Below are positions 11,816-24,026 of a stretch of 64,000 nt of DNA, piece after piece. The stretch's first letter is position 1; every line of letters begins with the position of its first letter. The DNA is from Isoetes taiwanensis (Eukaryota; Streptophyta; Lycopodiopsida; Isoetales; Isoetaceae). The DNA is taken from contig JAJEKV010000011.1 of NCBI GenBank assembly GCA_021234155.1, positions 23,366,101 to 23,430,100 of the forward strand, given 5' to 3'. Made by a program: the position numbers and the translations under genes. The notes beneath the pieces are model-generated. The model was not told the origin of the DNA. It saw only the letters and a program-made list of their open reading frames with translations, and searched no databases.

Positions 11816-12683
11816 TTTTATCTACTTCATCTGTGGTCTAAGTTCATAGAACAAGTAGAGTTTGATCCACTATTGGCGAAAATTATCTTTTCAATAGAAA
11901 ATGTATTAGTATTTGTAATAAGATCCACATGGTCTTTCATTAATGGCCCTTCCCTACAGAAGGAAATCATGACTATAGATAACTAATCTATATTCTTATT
12001 TGTTTAATTATCTACTTACGTGGACTGGCTATTATCATATGCTTTACGATTTCATTTATCTACTTACATGGACTGGCTACTATTGGGATGCAAATACGAT
12101 GTGCGAGTCTAACTTTATCATTATAAAGTCACTTCACCCTCGGGTCACGGAGGGCAACCCTCCGTGCGCAGCACCTTGTTTTCTCCAAATAATTAATTCT
12201 TGCTTAACCTTCAGACGAGTTTTTCCCAAAGAATTCAATCTCAATCGTTTGCTCACTAATCGATCTATCTTATATCTTGTTTTATTTACACACTCCGGCG
12301 GCAATGCCAGACCGTTAGGACGTTTCCTGATCACCTCAAAGTCTATGGCAATTATGTATTGGACCGAGCCATTTCGAACTAAAAATGGCTCCATGCATCT
12401 CGACGGCATCTGGAAGATTCTGCTGCCAAATTTCAATGGTTCACAACCATTATTCCATTGTTTACTTTTAACCATTGTAACTTAGGTTAAGCATTCATCA
12501 TGAGAATACTCTTATTTACCTAGATCGAACTCCAACCTAGATGTAACATCAACTGTCTCCTTTCATAGTAATTTAATCATCCTTAGATGTCATCACCAAC
12601 TTGTCAACTGTGCAATATTGTCTTTGTATTTTCAACTGTGCAATATTGTCTGTTGTCTACTTTGTCCACTTAACATATAAGTA

Positions 12684-13317
12684 CCAACATATAAGTACCA
12701 TTAACATTAATTAACACAACCATTGGGTCCAACACATTTAAATTAAAATCCCCCTTAAACCCCCTTTGGTTTGGGGGCATATTCACACGGGGGGTGACGT
12801 AGGGCAGCGAGAGCCCTTATAATTATGTTTTGCACGTACAAAATCAACACCATATAGTATTTTGCTTGAAATCTTATAGTATTTTGCAAATCTTGTTATA
12901 CAGTATAGCAAATTTTGTACTTGCATACCCCACAAACGAGGAACTTTACGTACGGTGTAGATTAAGGAATAAGTGGTGAATATGCCTATCCAACAGCTCT
13001 CGTTGCCCGGAGTCACACCCCGTGTGAATAGAATAGAATAGAATAGAATACATTTATGTCCTTTGTGCCGTAAGGCCCCTGGACTTGTGTAGCATGGGCG
13101 AGCTCCCTACAAGGGTGCTACTAGCACATCACGCTGTTTTAATGTAGCCTTTTCTGAAGGCTGACTTTTTTCCTTTAATACCAGCACCCCGCTTTACCTC
13201 GGCTTCTTGGCCGTGCAGTGATGCACCCAAACCAAAGGGGGTTTAAGGGGGATTTTAATTTAAATGTGTTGGACCCAATGGTTGTGTTAATTAATGTTAA
13301 TGGTACTTATATGTTGG
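12684..13317. mobile_element. Terminal-inverted-repeat element (outer), 634 bp
   Basis: The first about 92 bp (12684-12775) is repeated essentially perfectly in reverse complement at 13226-13317. Both ends begin CCAACATATAAGTACCATTA. Such long perfect ends indicate a recent, non-autonomous fold-back or MITE-type element. No transposase is encoded. A truncated copy lies at about 40890-41250. A duplicated CAACATATAAGTACC just outside the left end blurs the exact boundary. Confidence 0.75.
12780..13029. mobile_element. Inner MITE nested in the 12.7-kb element
   Basis: An inner inverted repeat of about 35 bp (12780-12814 and 12995-13029) begins TATTCACACGGGG at both ends and includes GGGCARCGAGAG. 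It lies inside the larger inverted-repeat element. A GAATA microsatellite (about 13025-13050) abuts the right end. The truncated copy at 41 kb also contains the left part of this inner unit, so the nested arrangement predates that copy. Confidence 0.65.
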
Positions 13318-14124
13318 TTGTTGTACTAAAAAAAATTTTGGGCCCTTCGGGCCCTAAAAAAAGCAAACATACGTAAAAACATGCAAAACATGTAGCAATA
13401 TGTAATACATAATATGTAATACGTAATGGTAAAAATAATATGAGTAACACAAGCTTCTAATACTAATATCTAGCATTAGCATAATGGTAGATAGATATTG
13501 AAAGGAAGGGTTATTAAATTTTGAAGTTTAAAGGATTGTAGACATTCAAAGGGTGAGATTTTAAAGTTTCAACCTTAGGCAGTAGATATAACGGGAGGGC
13601 GAGTTTTTTAAGAATGGGCATTGCTAGATATTGGTAGGCATTGAAAGGAAGGGCTATAATAATAATAATGGTAGATATTGAATTTTAAATGGAAATAGTT
13701 CAAGGAAACAAACCTGAATAACCATGGGATTTTCAACGGAGCCGGATATTAGGTTCACTTTAGGGTTTCTGCATTCGATCATGGGAACTTACCAAAACAA
13801 ATGTAAAACCAATCGGATTTGGCGAATCTAACTGTCTTTGTTCCTAGATGTTGAGAAGACACAGGCGATTCCGATGTCCAAATTAACCATTGTGAATTTG
13901 TGAATTAAACCATATTCGAATGACATATCACGGAGTTTCGTTGATGAAAGTGGTTTGGAGACCTAAGCGGGAATGCCATGCGAGCTTGAGCATGTCGCTG
14001 CAACAAGTACTTCTAAAACAATTATGTTACACCACCAACAACAATACATTTCACATTGAGACCACTTCGGACACAATGAAAGGATCTCATACATTTTCCA
14101 ACCACATCCACAAAGCAACCAAGT

Positions 14125-14802
14125 TCATTGCAAATTATGTTGAAATCCCACCATGCCAACCATGTGCTTGAGCAAAAACCGGAGGTTGTGTCGGTTTATG
14201 AGCATCCACGCCTGTTTGGCACATCCCGAGGTCTGTACATTCTCATCAACCACATCCATTTCATCCTCCTCTTCCATCAGCATATTGTCATCTTCTTCCA
14301 TGAACCCGATCAGTAGGATTCCCTCACGCAACCGTATTAAGCCTAACAATTTGCACTTGAATTCATTGGTTGCCATGCTACTACAAAGAAGATCTTTATC
14401 CTCTTTTTTTTTTTACCTCAAAATCAATGTCTGGCATCATCCCCCGTTGACAAGTACTCTTTTTTCAAAATAACCACTTGCACGATATGATTGGGAAGCT
14501 TTTGAAGCTCCCGAAGCTTGGGACCCGTGAATAATGCATAACCATAGGATCTATTCTTCAAAACTTCGGAGCATGTTAAGCAAATAAAAAGGCACTCACC
14601 TTTGGGAAAAATATTGGAATTAATCCATATAGGTAGCTCCAAAGATCCCATTGTCGGACCACCAGAAACAAGGGCTCGTTAACGGGCTTGTACAAAACAA
14701 TAGCTTTCTCGTCATTTGCTTGGCAAGATTATTTCCGAGGAATCTCTTGGCAATGCTGGCACAAGCTCTGATACTATTTTTGAAGATGTCAAATCTGCAC
14801 AA
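14125..14802 (-). other. Unidentified coding-like remnant
   Basis: Three minus-strand open stretches follow each other: one ending near 14620 (with FKNSIRACASIAKRF), one at 14424-14651 (FPKGECLFICLTCSEVL, then YALFTGPKLRELQKLP), and one at 14125-14376 (FKCKLLGLIRLREGILLIGF followed by a Met/Glu/Asp-rich run). The composition looks protein-like and they may be exons or frame-broken parts of one gene. I do not recognise the family. Confidence 0.2.
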
Positions 14803-15069
14803 CTTGGATTTCCAACCTCCAAAGCATTAACTGAATTCCAATTCTAAAATCAAAAAACCCTATTTCATCACTATATGGTCCCAGCATATAGCTAAGCGCG
14901 TAAATCTCGGAGGGTTTTGCAGGGAAAAAGGCGAGGAGATCCGCTATGGCAACACAACTTTAGGGTTTCAGCATTCGAACATGGCAGCTTACAAAAACAG
15001 ATGCAAAACCGATTGGATTGGGCCGAATCTAACTCAGGACACAGGTTCCATGTAATTGTCTATGAATGA

Positions 15070-15342
15070 ATCTGTTTACATATACTTAACAGAACCTCTG
15101 TGAATGGTTTGACGTGCAAGCCAGCTGGGGAAGTAGTGTCCATAGATTTCTTGTCCACCAGGCTAAGAAACCCAGCGGCATTCAACAGGCTCGGGTCTGC
15201 AGTGAACGGATTAAATGTACAGACTTTTGTAGGGCTGAACAAGTTAGGGATCTCGTTGGCTCGTATAAACCCTCCGCATGTTTTCATATTCAATATTCCT
15301 GCTGACCTCGTTGCCAAGCTCCAGGCCAATTTCACCACTTAA
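15070..15342 (+). other. Unidentified coding-like exon
   Basis: An open frame with no ATG of its own reads LTCKPAGEVVSIDFLSTRL, RNPAAFNRLGSAVNGLNV, then PPHVFIFNIPADLVAKLQ and a TAA stop. The composition is typical of folded protein and unlike the flanking sequence. It follows TTAACAG, a plausible splice acceptor. I do not recognise the family. Confidence 0.25.
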
Positions 15343-15609
15343 AATTTGCTCACATGACAATAAGAATATCAACACACTGTTGCCTTGAAACCCACCAGAC
15401 CATGCCTTGGAAACTTTGAATATGTAGCACAAACTGCTGAAGCAAGCATCCGGCCGCATCATCCTCTGCACTAAAGCTTTCTGCTCTTTTGCACATGCAA
15501 ACCAAATGAAATGCTTGTTCAGATACGCTTCCACTCCAAATCTGTTTCCACTCTGATCAGAAGAACATTAATTTTTTGCAAGAATGCCATGCTATCCACG
15601 AGGCTTGCA

Positions 15610-15800
15610 TGTTCAGCCCCTAAAATAAAAAGAGGGCTTTTGTTGTGAGCCCTTGAATGTTGGACCATTGAAAAAAAAAAGCTAAATCAACCACTAAGAA
15701 ATGGTGCACTCTAGATGTACGCATTAGTACATCCATTCCAATACGCCATGAAATCTTAGGAAAACCTTTGTGAAAAGCGTACAAAAACACAAAAAACAAG
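15610..15800 (-). repeat. Dispersed repeat, inverted relative of 40010-40180
   Basis: The reverse complement of this stretch matches about 170 bp at 40010-40180, including GTTTTTGTACGCTTTTCAC, ATGTACTAATGCGTACATC and AGAGTGCACCATTTCT. It lies just inside the right arm of the inverted pair at 15795-15846. No coding potential. Confidence 0.6.
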
Positions 15801-16529
15801 GTGCTGCGCACGGAGGGTTGCCCTCCAGTTTCTTGAGGGTGAAGTGGCCTAAATCAAAACGTGAAGTCATGTTTTCACAATTTATATTTAAATTAAAGTA
15901 GAGCTCTACCATGTTCTTACAATCAGTTTGTAGGTCCCCTACATTCATGTACAAGCCCATCCGCATGTGCCCCTCGATTGAATTGTGTATGCAACTGAGT
16001 AGTTTAATGTTGTAGAAATATCTGTACTTGTTTTATATCTTGCAGACACAATCACAACACGTGCCAGTACTCATAATATTTTAAGCTATAGGTGTTAAAA
16101 TGCAAGCTTATATGGCATAACCACGATATCAGATCGTTCCTAACAATGCAAGGTGTCAATTTCACTGGAGAAGAAGAACTAACTGTATGTGCAAGACGGT
16201 CCACCAACTTCCAGTGTTACATCATGTGTTCATGGAACAATAATGAAAAAGTCCCATTACATTTCGAGAGCAAATGCCCTAGTGTAGAAATGCCATAAAA
16301 ACAACATTGTAAAGTGTTAGCTTTCCAAAGCTCTTTTGTAGCGTCAACAACTTGGCCAACTTCATGCCTAATTATCCGGATGCACTGCTAACACTTGTGA
16401 ATGCCAATCCCATATGAAGGACATCCCAAACGATCTATATACAATATTACAACTCAGCAAAGACATCCGAATGTCATTATATAGCATTTAATGGTATTCA
16501 ATACATAGCATTTAATAAGACAAACCAGG

Positions 16530-16771
16530 GTGACTGATACATGCGTATGATGAGCGCTGCACAAAGCTGAACACATGCTTTCACAGAGCGCTCTCTATTA
16601 ATGACCATCGTACTGTTATACACAGAGCAACCTTGAGCTATAGCTCAAACCAAGTGACTGATACATGTGTATGATGGGCGCTGCACAAAGCCGAACACAT
16701 GCTTTCACAGTATTCTCTATCTATGACCATCGTATTATTATACACAGAGCAATCTTGAGCTATAGCTCGAC
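16530..16771 (+). repeat. 121-bp tandem duplication
   Basis: Copy 1 (about 16530-16650) and copy 2 (about 16651-16771) share TGACTGATACATG, GGGCGCTGCACAAAG and CTTGAGCTATAGCTC, with roughly a dozen differences. Each copy ends with the palindrome GAGCTATAGCTC. No gene was recognised within about 2.3 kb on either side, apart from the LINE beginning near 17.7 kb. Confidence 0.75.
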
Positions 16772-17714
16772 ATTAACATTTGCCCGCAAGACACATCTAA
16801 AGAAGATCGATTACTTACACACACATCTAGCAAATACATCCGAATCAAGCACCACGGATTACCTTTGCCGATGCATCACAAGGTTGCACTTACACCGTGT
16901 GTCTTTGGCTGGCTATTCATTTGTCCAACTATTGCCAAGATGCTACATTTTTAATCACCTCAATCTGCACAAAGTTTCGGACAAGTGAACAAAGCAACTC
17001 AGAATAAGATTACTCAAGACAAATACAAATACCCTCGAAATATGCACAACTTCTAAGGCCCTCTTGAGCTTCCTTTTTCTCGGAGCCTTTGCCGCTACCT
17101 AGACCTCCTTTTCTAGAGCTGCAAAGCAAACTGAATGTTCACTACACCCTGCCGAATCAACCAAAAGGCGCGTAAGAAAACTGAAATTTCAGTAATGAGA
17201 AGACTATGTTTGTTGACTCACACCTTTGACTGTCTTAAAGATGTCACTAGCAACACTAGGCACCAACCACTCCAGCTCTGGAAGTCAAAACCATGTATAT
17301 AAGCAAATTTGTACAACTTAAGAGAGTGCCTTTTCTCTTGTATTTGTAGGATGGGAACTTATCCTTCAACATTCACAAGTGCCACATTGTCGATGGTTGC
17401 GAACCCTTTTACAAAACAATTTGGGCATATTGTTTTCGTTGCAAAAATGGAGCTGCATCTTAATCATGGAACTTTAGGCTGGATATTGCTTGTACATGAA
17501 TAAGAAAATATTATGAACTACATATCATGGTTTTCAATGGTACATGTGATGTCTAATTGTTGGACTACTTGTATGAAACAAAATGTCCAATAGAAATGAG
17601 AAATTTGTTGTTCATCACATAGCAATAGCCATATTTTAGCCTGTATTTATAGAAGATAAATTGCGTTGGATAATTATCACGGCACAGATTGCTTTTTGCT
17701 CTACATGTTATATA

Positions 17715-18716
17715 CCTAAGTATCCCAGCAGTTAGCAAAAATACGTGGGATAGGTTGGAAAGGGTGCAGAAAGCTTTCTTGACCTATAGCTTGGGAGTGA
17801 AGGACACCGTACCGTATCAGATTTTGTTGTATGAGACGGGGTTCTGGCCTTTACAGCATTCTGCTATGCGAAGGCATCTTACTTGCTTCCATAAGGTGGA
17901 TGGGATGGATGAGCATCGCTTGCCCCCACAGGCCGTGTTGTTAACGCAGGGCCCCCAGCGGCTGAAGAGGGTATGGCACGAGCACTGTAAGGGATGGTTT
18001 AGGAGGTGGTCTATGGATTACCAACAGATGGTGGCACTGGCAGATTCTGATGCGCAGAATGGGCAATTGGATGCGGGCTATGCTGCCACTCTGTGGGATG
18101 CCTCTACTCTTGCAAAGCCCAAGACAGAGCACTATCACGCTCAGATTAATCCCAGCCTTGAGCATGGACCCCATCGGTACTTGAAAGCACACATCTCTGT
18201 GAAGAAACGGAGAGCTATTGCCGCCATAAGGACGGGTTCCCATTACCTCAGAATTGAGACAGGTCGCTGGGGGGTGAATGGCGGGCACGGGATCCCCAGG
18301 GAGGAGAGGATATGTCAGTGTTGTGAGATGCACGTGATAGAGGATGAGCACCATGCCCTCCAACGGTGCCCAGCATATGCCCATGTCCGAGCAGTGCACA
18401 CTGATCTTAGATGCTCTGACACACCGCTACATCGCCACTCGCATCACCTATGGTAGCGCCGACCGGGAGCTTACATCCCGCAGATTTCGCCCGTCCGGAC
18501 TTGCTCTTACGGGGCATGGTATTTGAGAGCCTACCGTTAGGGTTTTTCCTCCCAAGTGGGGGTTTTTCATCCCTAGTAGTAGGGTTCTACTTGCATGATT
18601 ACATTGTTTGTTTTGGTGTTGGGGTTTTGGCTTTTTGCTCGCTTTACGTGCGCGCCTCATAGGCCTCTGGCCTCCGTGGACGTTAAAATAAACTTCCTTC
18701 CTTCCTTCCTTCCTTT
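17715..18716 (+). mobile_element. 5'-truncated LINE, ORF2 C-terminus with TTCC tail
   Basis: The open frame 17689-18456 contains the region after reverse transcriptase in plant non-LTR ORF2: VSKNTWDRLERVQKAFL, then RTGSHYLRIETGRWG, REERICQCCEMHVIEDEHHA and LQRCPAY. The last is a CCHC-type zinc-binding cluster (C-x2-C, H, C). Reverse transcriptase and endonuclease are missing, so this copy is dead on arrival. The frame breaks near 18432 relative to the second copy. The 3' end is GTTAAAATAAAC followed by a TTCC run (18693-18713) in place of poly(A). A near-identical copy lies at 24027-24778. The 5' breakpoint is uncertain within about 30 bp. Confidence 0.85.
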
Positions 18717-18799
18717 CCACCACACCACCTGTGAAATGGTTGTGTATCACAATCAAGTGTCAAGAATCTTGCCGCACTGAAGCAATCACTATGTCTGGA

Positions 18800-21700
18800 A
18801 ATGAAATGATCGTTATTAACCTTCTTGAGACCTAACACGCCCAATCTATTCACAAAAGTTCATGTCATTTGCAAACAGATGGCATTTCACTGTAGAAACC
18901 TTGGACCAAGGAATTGACATCAAAGAATTATACTTCCCCAAGTTTACCAATCAACGAACCAATGTATGGCTATACATGCTTTCAACTTATCAGCTCACAT
19001 TGCATAATGGCAAAAAAAATGACACTCCCTGAATAATTTATAAGTGTAGCAATCCATTGCTTGCAGTATTAAGTGTAGCAATTCATTGCTTGCAAAATAG
19101 CTGGTGGTCTGGTCCTACAATAGCTGGGGTTGATTAACTTTTCCCAACTTTCTATGCAATCGCATCCAGGGGAATTCCATGCAGAGAAAAAATGCATTTC
19201 CATTTCAAGGAACCCCTTAAGTAAAATAATGTACTTTTGGTACCAACATCTGATGTGACTAAGCATCATGCGAGGAAACGGAGAAAAAAAGGTAACACAC
19301 ATTCTCTATATAAAAATATTCCAAATTATCTGGCAGAGTCCGCCAAGGGATGTAAAGAAACCCCATCTCCATATATACCAGCATATGTAACTCATGGAAA
19401 TTATAGAATAGAATAAGCACATTTTTTGTGTTTTGAAGAATCCGTTTGCTGTTTCTCTGTGGAAATGAAAGGAAAACCCAGGTCACACTATGTTGACAAG
19501 AACACGATTCCTTATAAAAAGAAATGAGACTCCACATTTACAAGCTTACAAGGTTTTATATGCTATATACCAAGAAGGATGTGAATTACATTTCAGAAGC
19601 TACAATTCCATTTGAATTTATAATTCTACAGTTGCATCATGCCAAAATAGTGTTTATCTTGCAGTTATAGTTAAGTAAGACAATGCACTTTCAACGGATT
19701 ACAACCTCCAGAGTAAGCTTTACATATATCCACATACCATTTGCTTTGGCTGGTGGTTGAGGCCAGACTACCACATGCATTGTAATTACATGGAAACATG
19801 ACTCTCTGAGTACATGTGAAATTTTTAACGAAAATTATCCAATGTTTTATGCCCAAAGAATTCCATGTCAATTAATTGTTTTCACTGCAGAACATCCACA
19901 TTCTTTGAGTTTGATGCCAAGCATTCTAGATCATGGATGGCAAAGCATATTCAAATTGTAGATGCTTTTTTCTAGAACATGACATTCTATATATCTGGAC
20001 CACTCTAAGAGGAAGGAAGTAAATGTAATAAAGAAGAAGACAAGAAGAAGGTATGGACGGATTTTAAAGCAATCAATACTGCAGATACAAGATACAGCCA
20101 AGTTGCATGTGGGGAAGCGTTATGCCCTCAAATCTGGCTCCTAGGCATTTTTCTACATGATTACACCATGTGATCCTAAACCAGTTAATTTTAAAAGCAC
20201 CCACTAAAAGCTACTTGTACCAACTAGGAAGCACATGGTAATAAGAATTCTCATTTACTAAGGATTCCCCTGGTCAAACTAGAAAGGTCATACACATGCC
20301 ATAACAAATTTTAAGAAACAATAGCTTGGAGCACTAGAGCTTGTCATCCAACCTTTCCTACACTGAAAACCAACCTGCAAGCGCAGCCCAAAGGAATAAT
20401 GATGACTTTCCAGCTTTTAACAAATCTCTCAATTCTTGACCTGCATATTCAGCAAGTTAAAATATTTTACAGACCACATTACACCAAACAATTACATGAC
20501 TGAAAAGGATGGATTGCTTAGAATGGTTCTTCCCTGACTTCTTACTTGGAGCAATTTCCTAATGACTATTTCCCAGCCAATCCAGGTTGCAAAACTAGAA
20601 AACAATCAACGCATGGGATGACTCTGAAGACAACCTGCAAGGCACGTCAAAATACTAATTTTTAAGTGTTAGGATGAACTCATGCTGCTGATTGAGAAGT
20701 TACTACACCCTGTAGATGTGTACACGCTGCCTTGATCGATTCCTGAAAAGATGGCATAAGAAATAGCAGTATTTCAAAAATCCAGTCCCCGTCAACAAGC
20801 AGGAAGATTCAGCAATCTATTTAGCCTAGCAATCAAAGTTGAAAAAGTCAAGAGGCCACCTAGAAGTCAATTTAAAGTGAAAGGTAATCAATTAAATTTC
20901 AATACGGTGGGACACTTTAATGCCCTCTAAAGAAACGTAGGAAAACTACACAACAGCTTTTTCTCTTACCATTTTATCTTTTCTTAGCCTTGAAGTGGTT
21001 TATGGCATTCTGGAGTAACCTTTCACAGTTCCAACGCTGCATCACAAGGATGTAAAAATATAAGCTTTTCTATCTATAAAGTGTTAATAATGTTTACAGC
21101 AGCTTCACCAATACATGGCATCAATTAGTTGCACAAACAGCTCTAGCCATAGTAATATGTCAGCATGTTAAAGCATATCTCTTTTCCTTTCTGGTTAAGC
21201 ATGCAGGGTTGCTAACAAATTGGGCATGTTCCCTTTTAAATTTAAGGCTTGCTTGTAGGCAGCATAAAGAAGATGGCGTGAACATGCATTATAAGTGCAT
21301 GAAACACATAGATAATGTTCATGCAATCCTATGCTAATGTGCTCACATTGTACTAAAAACTATAAGTGAATGGATGGAGACGAAAGAAAATGTAAAGCCG
21401 CACAAATTCCGCCTCTGCAGCCATGCATGCCTCATTCGGTTTTTTACAACCGTTTGCTTTTGCTACATCCCTTAATCCATAACATTCAGTTCTTATCACA
21501 GTTTTGGAGCTTGTTGTAGCCTGTTTTGGCAACTATTAAAGACCCATCTACGTAAGATAATGCAAGTAGGCTTGTGCCAAAATCTCTTTCAGTATTTGTC
21601 TTTGTGCTTTGTACATTCTGCAGAGTCTCTTTCTGGCCCAGATGTGCCATGATTGATCCTGTGTTAAATCCTTTAACTGCAGGCAAAATATTTGTGCATC

Positions 21701-22420
21701 CTACTTCAAATCTTTGGCCTCAAGAGCACGCTTTTGTGATCATTTTCTGTTTTATCTTATCTCTGCGTGGGCATAGCCTGATGGATCAAATGCAGCAGCA
21801 TTTGCATGTGGGGACATGGATTAAGAGAATAAACAAGTTTTACAGAATCAAATATTAGATAAAGAAATAGCCATCAAACATGGGTTTTTGCATAAGTTGA
21901 GCATAGAACCGAGCCATGATTCTTACAGAAATGACAAAACCCATCCTTACTCTAAGAAATCAAAGCCTGGAAAATACAATAACTCAAACCTTTATATTCA
22001 ACCTCGAAGGCTTTGTAAACTCGAACATGGCCCTCAAGACGTAATCCAGATCACTCAATCTGAAAATTTGCAATATAAAAATGGGATCAATTTTTTTTTA
22101 TAGATCCTAATGGGTGATCGCGAACTCCTTCAATGGCGTCACCAACAGTTTCAATCAACTAAAACAAAAAACAAACACTTGTAAAATTTATTCAACAAAT
22201 GGAGGCGAGAAGAAATCTGAAGGCGACTAGATTAGAGAAGAAGGCGTAAAAGAGTTACCGACAAGAGGTGAAACTGAGAGGACATGGTGGGCTGGTGCTG
22301 CTGCGCATGCTACTGAGAGTATCCATAGCCAGATGCTCTGTTGTATTGCCAGTTATCCGGTTCGAACATCAGCGGCCCACAATGCAGGTGACCGCCAATT
22401 TACAGAGAAGAGTAGGTTTT
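18800..22420. other. Intergenic, almost no gene signal
   Basis: Mostly AT-rich non-coding sequence. A short tandem pair (GTGTAGCAATCCATTGCTTGC and a variant) lies near 19045-19095. On the minus strand near 21486-21690 a stretch reading GSIMAHLGQKETLQ and SLLALSYVDGSLIVAKTG looks protein-like and follows a CTGCAG acceptor; I do not recognise it. Confidence 0.4.
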
Positions 22421-22424
22421 TAGC

Positions 22425-22572
22425 AGTCACCGACATATCCTAGGTATATTCTAGTATATACCTAAGATATGCCATAAACCCACATAAACAAGGGTTTGCC
22501 CCCCTAGGGGCAACCCAAAAACCCCCTGTTATTATGCTACATATTATATAAATTGTGATGTGAACTCCAACA
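22425..22572 (-). repeat. Copia 3' LTR, promoter-proximal part
   Basis: On the minus strand a polypurine tract (GAAAGGGGAAA, 22573-22583) is followed directly by TGTTGGAGTT, the usual start of a Ty1/copia LTR. The LTR continues leftwards and contains the TTGCCCCTAGGGGGGCAAAC module also seen at 7.7 kb. Its left edge could not be fixed because no second LTR is present in the window. Confidence 0.7.
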
Positions 22573-22619
22573 TTTCCCCTTTCATATCACAATTTATGAA
22601 CTTCAACCTCCCTTCCATA

Positions 22620-23225
22620 TCATAAACTTATGAACTTCAACCTCCCTTCCATATCATAATTTAATGTCCGGCACTTTATATCTGTTGAGAGCTTCTGATA
22701 TCTTTTCCAGCTCAAACCTTTAGTCATTATGTCTGCAAGCTGGTTTTCTGATTTAATGTATCTTAACTGAATGAACCCTTTATTCATCATATCCCTAATA
22801 TAATGCATTTCCATCGCAAAATGCTTGGTCCTTTCATGCAGCACAGGATTTTTGGCCATAGCTATGCAGCTTTGATTGTCACAAAATAATTCAGTACTTT
22901 CTTCCTGTTTTATTTCTAGTTCATCCAACAATCTCCTAGTCCATATAATCTCTTTTGCTGCTAATGTGGTCGATGCATATTCAGATTCAGCTGTAGAAAG
23001 TGCAATTGAAGACTGCTTTTTGCTTCTCTAGCTTATTGGTGCTCCTCCTAACCTCAAAATGTACCCTGATGTGGATTTTCTCTCATCTAGATCCCCACAC
23101 CAGTCTGCATCACTATAACCTTTCAGTCTTAAGTCCTTTGAACAATAAATAATTCCTGTATCCTTTGTTCCCTTCAGAAATCTCAAAACCTTCTTGGCTG
23201 CTAACCAATGCTCATATCCTGGATA
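22620..23225 (-). pseudogene. Ty1/copia RNase H, broken
   Basis: Minus-strand frames carry the copia RNase H: GYSDADWCGDLDERKSTSG, STAESEYA, ELFCDNQSCIAMAKNP, HERTKHFAMEMHYIRD and LADIMTKGLS. The catalytic acidic residues (DADW, SESEY-type Glu, DN) are visible. A TAG at 23028-23030 replaces the Trp expected before RSKKQSS, and a frameshift near 23225 separates this part from reverse transcriptase. It is the 3' end of the same element as the reverse transcriptase and integrase pieces that follow on the minus strand. Confidence 0.85.
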
Positions 23226-24010
23226 TTATTGTATCTACTCAAGACGTTTACAATGTATGCTATGTCAGGCCTTGTATTATTGGCAATGAATAACAAACTT
23301 CCCACTAACTGCCTATATGGCACTTTACTCATTTTCTCCCTTTCCTTTTCACTTTTAAGACATAAATCCTTTGATAACTTGGTTCCAACCATAATGGGAA
23401 TTTTAACTGAGTTACATTCTTGCATATTGAATTTCTCCAAAACAGAATCAATATACTTACTTTGATTTAAGGAAATTCTCGTGTTTTCTCTGTCCCTTGT
23501 CACTTGTACATGGAAAAACTTTGATAATTCTCCCAGATCTGTCATTTTGTACCTGTTCTTGAGTTTTTCCTTGCATTCATTCAAAAAAGCCATATTGTTT
23601 GCTGCCAAACACAGTCATCAACATATACTGCAATTATACAAAAAACCTTCTCTTCTCTTAACACATATACATTCCCATCATTTGCCAACTTTATGAAGTT
23701 TTGTTCTTTTAGAAAACCATCAATGCAAAAATACCATTGCCTTGGGGATTGTTTCAAACCATAAACTGCCTTCTTTAGTCTCCACACCTTTTCTTTTCCA
23801 ACTTCAAAACCTAAAGCTTGTTTCATGTAGACTTCCTCTTCTAAATCTGCATTGAGAAAAGCAGTGCATACATCCATGTGATGTAAATCAAGATTCAAAG
23901 CATTAGAAATAGCAATAATCATTCTAATACTTGTTAGTTTAACTACAGGTGAATATGTTTCATCAAAATCTACTCCCTTTCTTTGTGAATACCCTTGTGC
24001 CACTAACCTT
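23226..24010 (-). pseudogene. Ty1/copia reverse transcriptase, frameshifted at YVDD
   Basis: The minus strand encodes the copia reverse transcriptase core: VAQGYSQRKGVDFDETYSP, HHMDVCTAFLNADLEEEVYM, KAVYGLKQSPRQWY and the active-site YVDD. A one-base loss directly after YVDD (near 23608-23620) shifts the frame; the continuation (FLNECKEKLKNRYKMTDLG, SKFFHVQVTRD, RPDIAYIVNVLSRY) is open in the neighbouring frame to about 23225. The 5' side is cut by the LINE inserted at 24027-24778. The element is not autonomous. Confidence 0.85.
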
Positions 24011-24026
24011 GCTTTGTATTTAGGGC

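Larger units (their letters stand above)
12130..15846. repeat. Inverted pair of about 53-bp sequences 3.7 kb apart
   Basis: Left copy 12130-12183 and right copy 15795-15846 (reverse complement) share CACTTCACCCTC and a following GGAGGGCAACCCTCC hairpin and GTGCGCAGCACCTTGTTTT. They could be the ends of a 3.7-kb element or two separate insertions of one family. The enclosed sequence holds the nested elements at 12.7-13.3 kb and unidentified coding-like scraps, but no transposase. Confidence 0.5.

Noticed and set aside
17941-18399. 152-codon minus-strand frame in the LINE (and its copy at 24020-24463)
   Set aside because: It is the antisense shadow of the conserved LINE ORF2 C-terminus.
7683-22522. 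A single 15-kb transposon bounded by inverted modules
   Set aside because: The right copy is inside a copia LTR next to its polypurine tract, so the two are better explained as separate LTR-derived copies.
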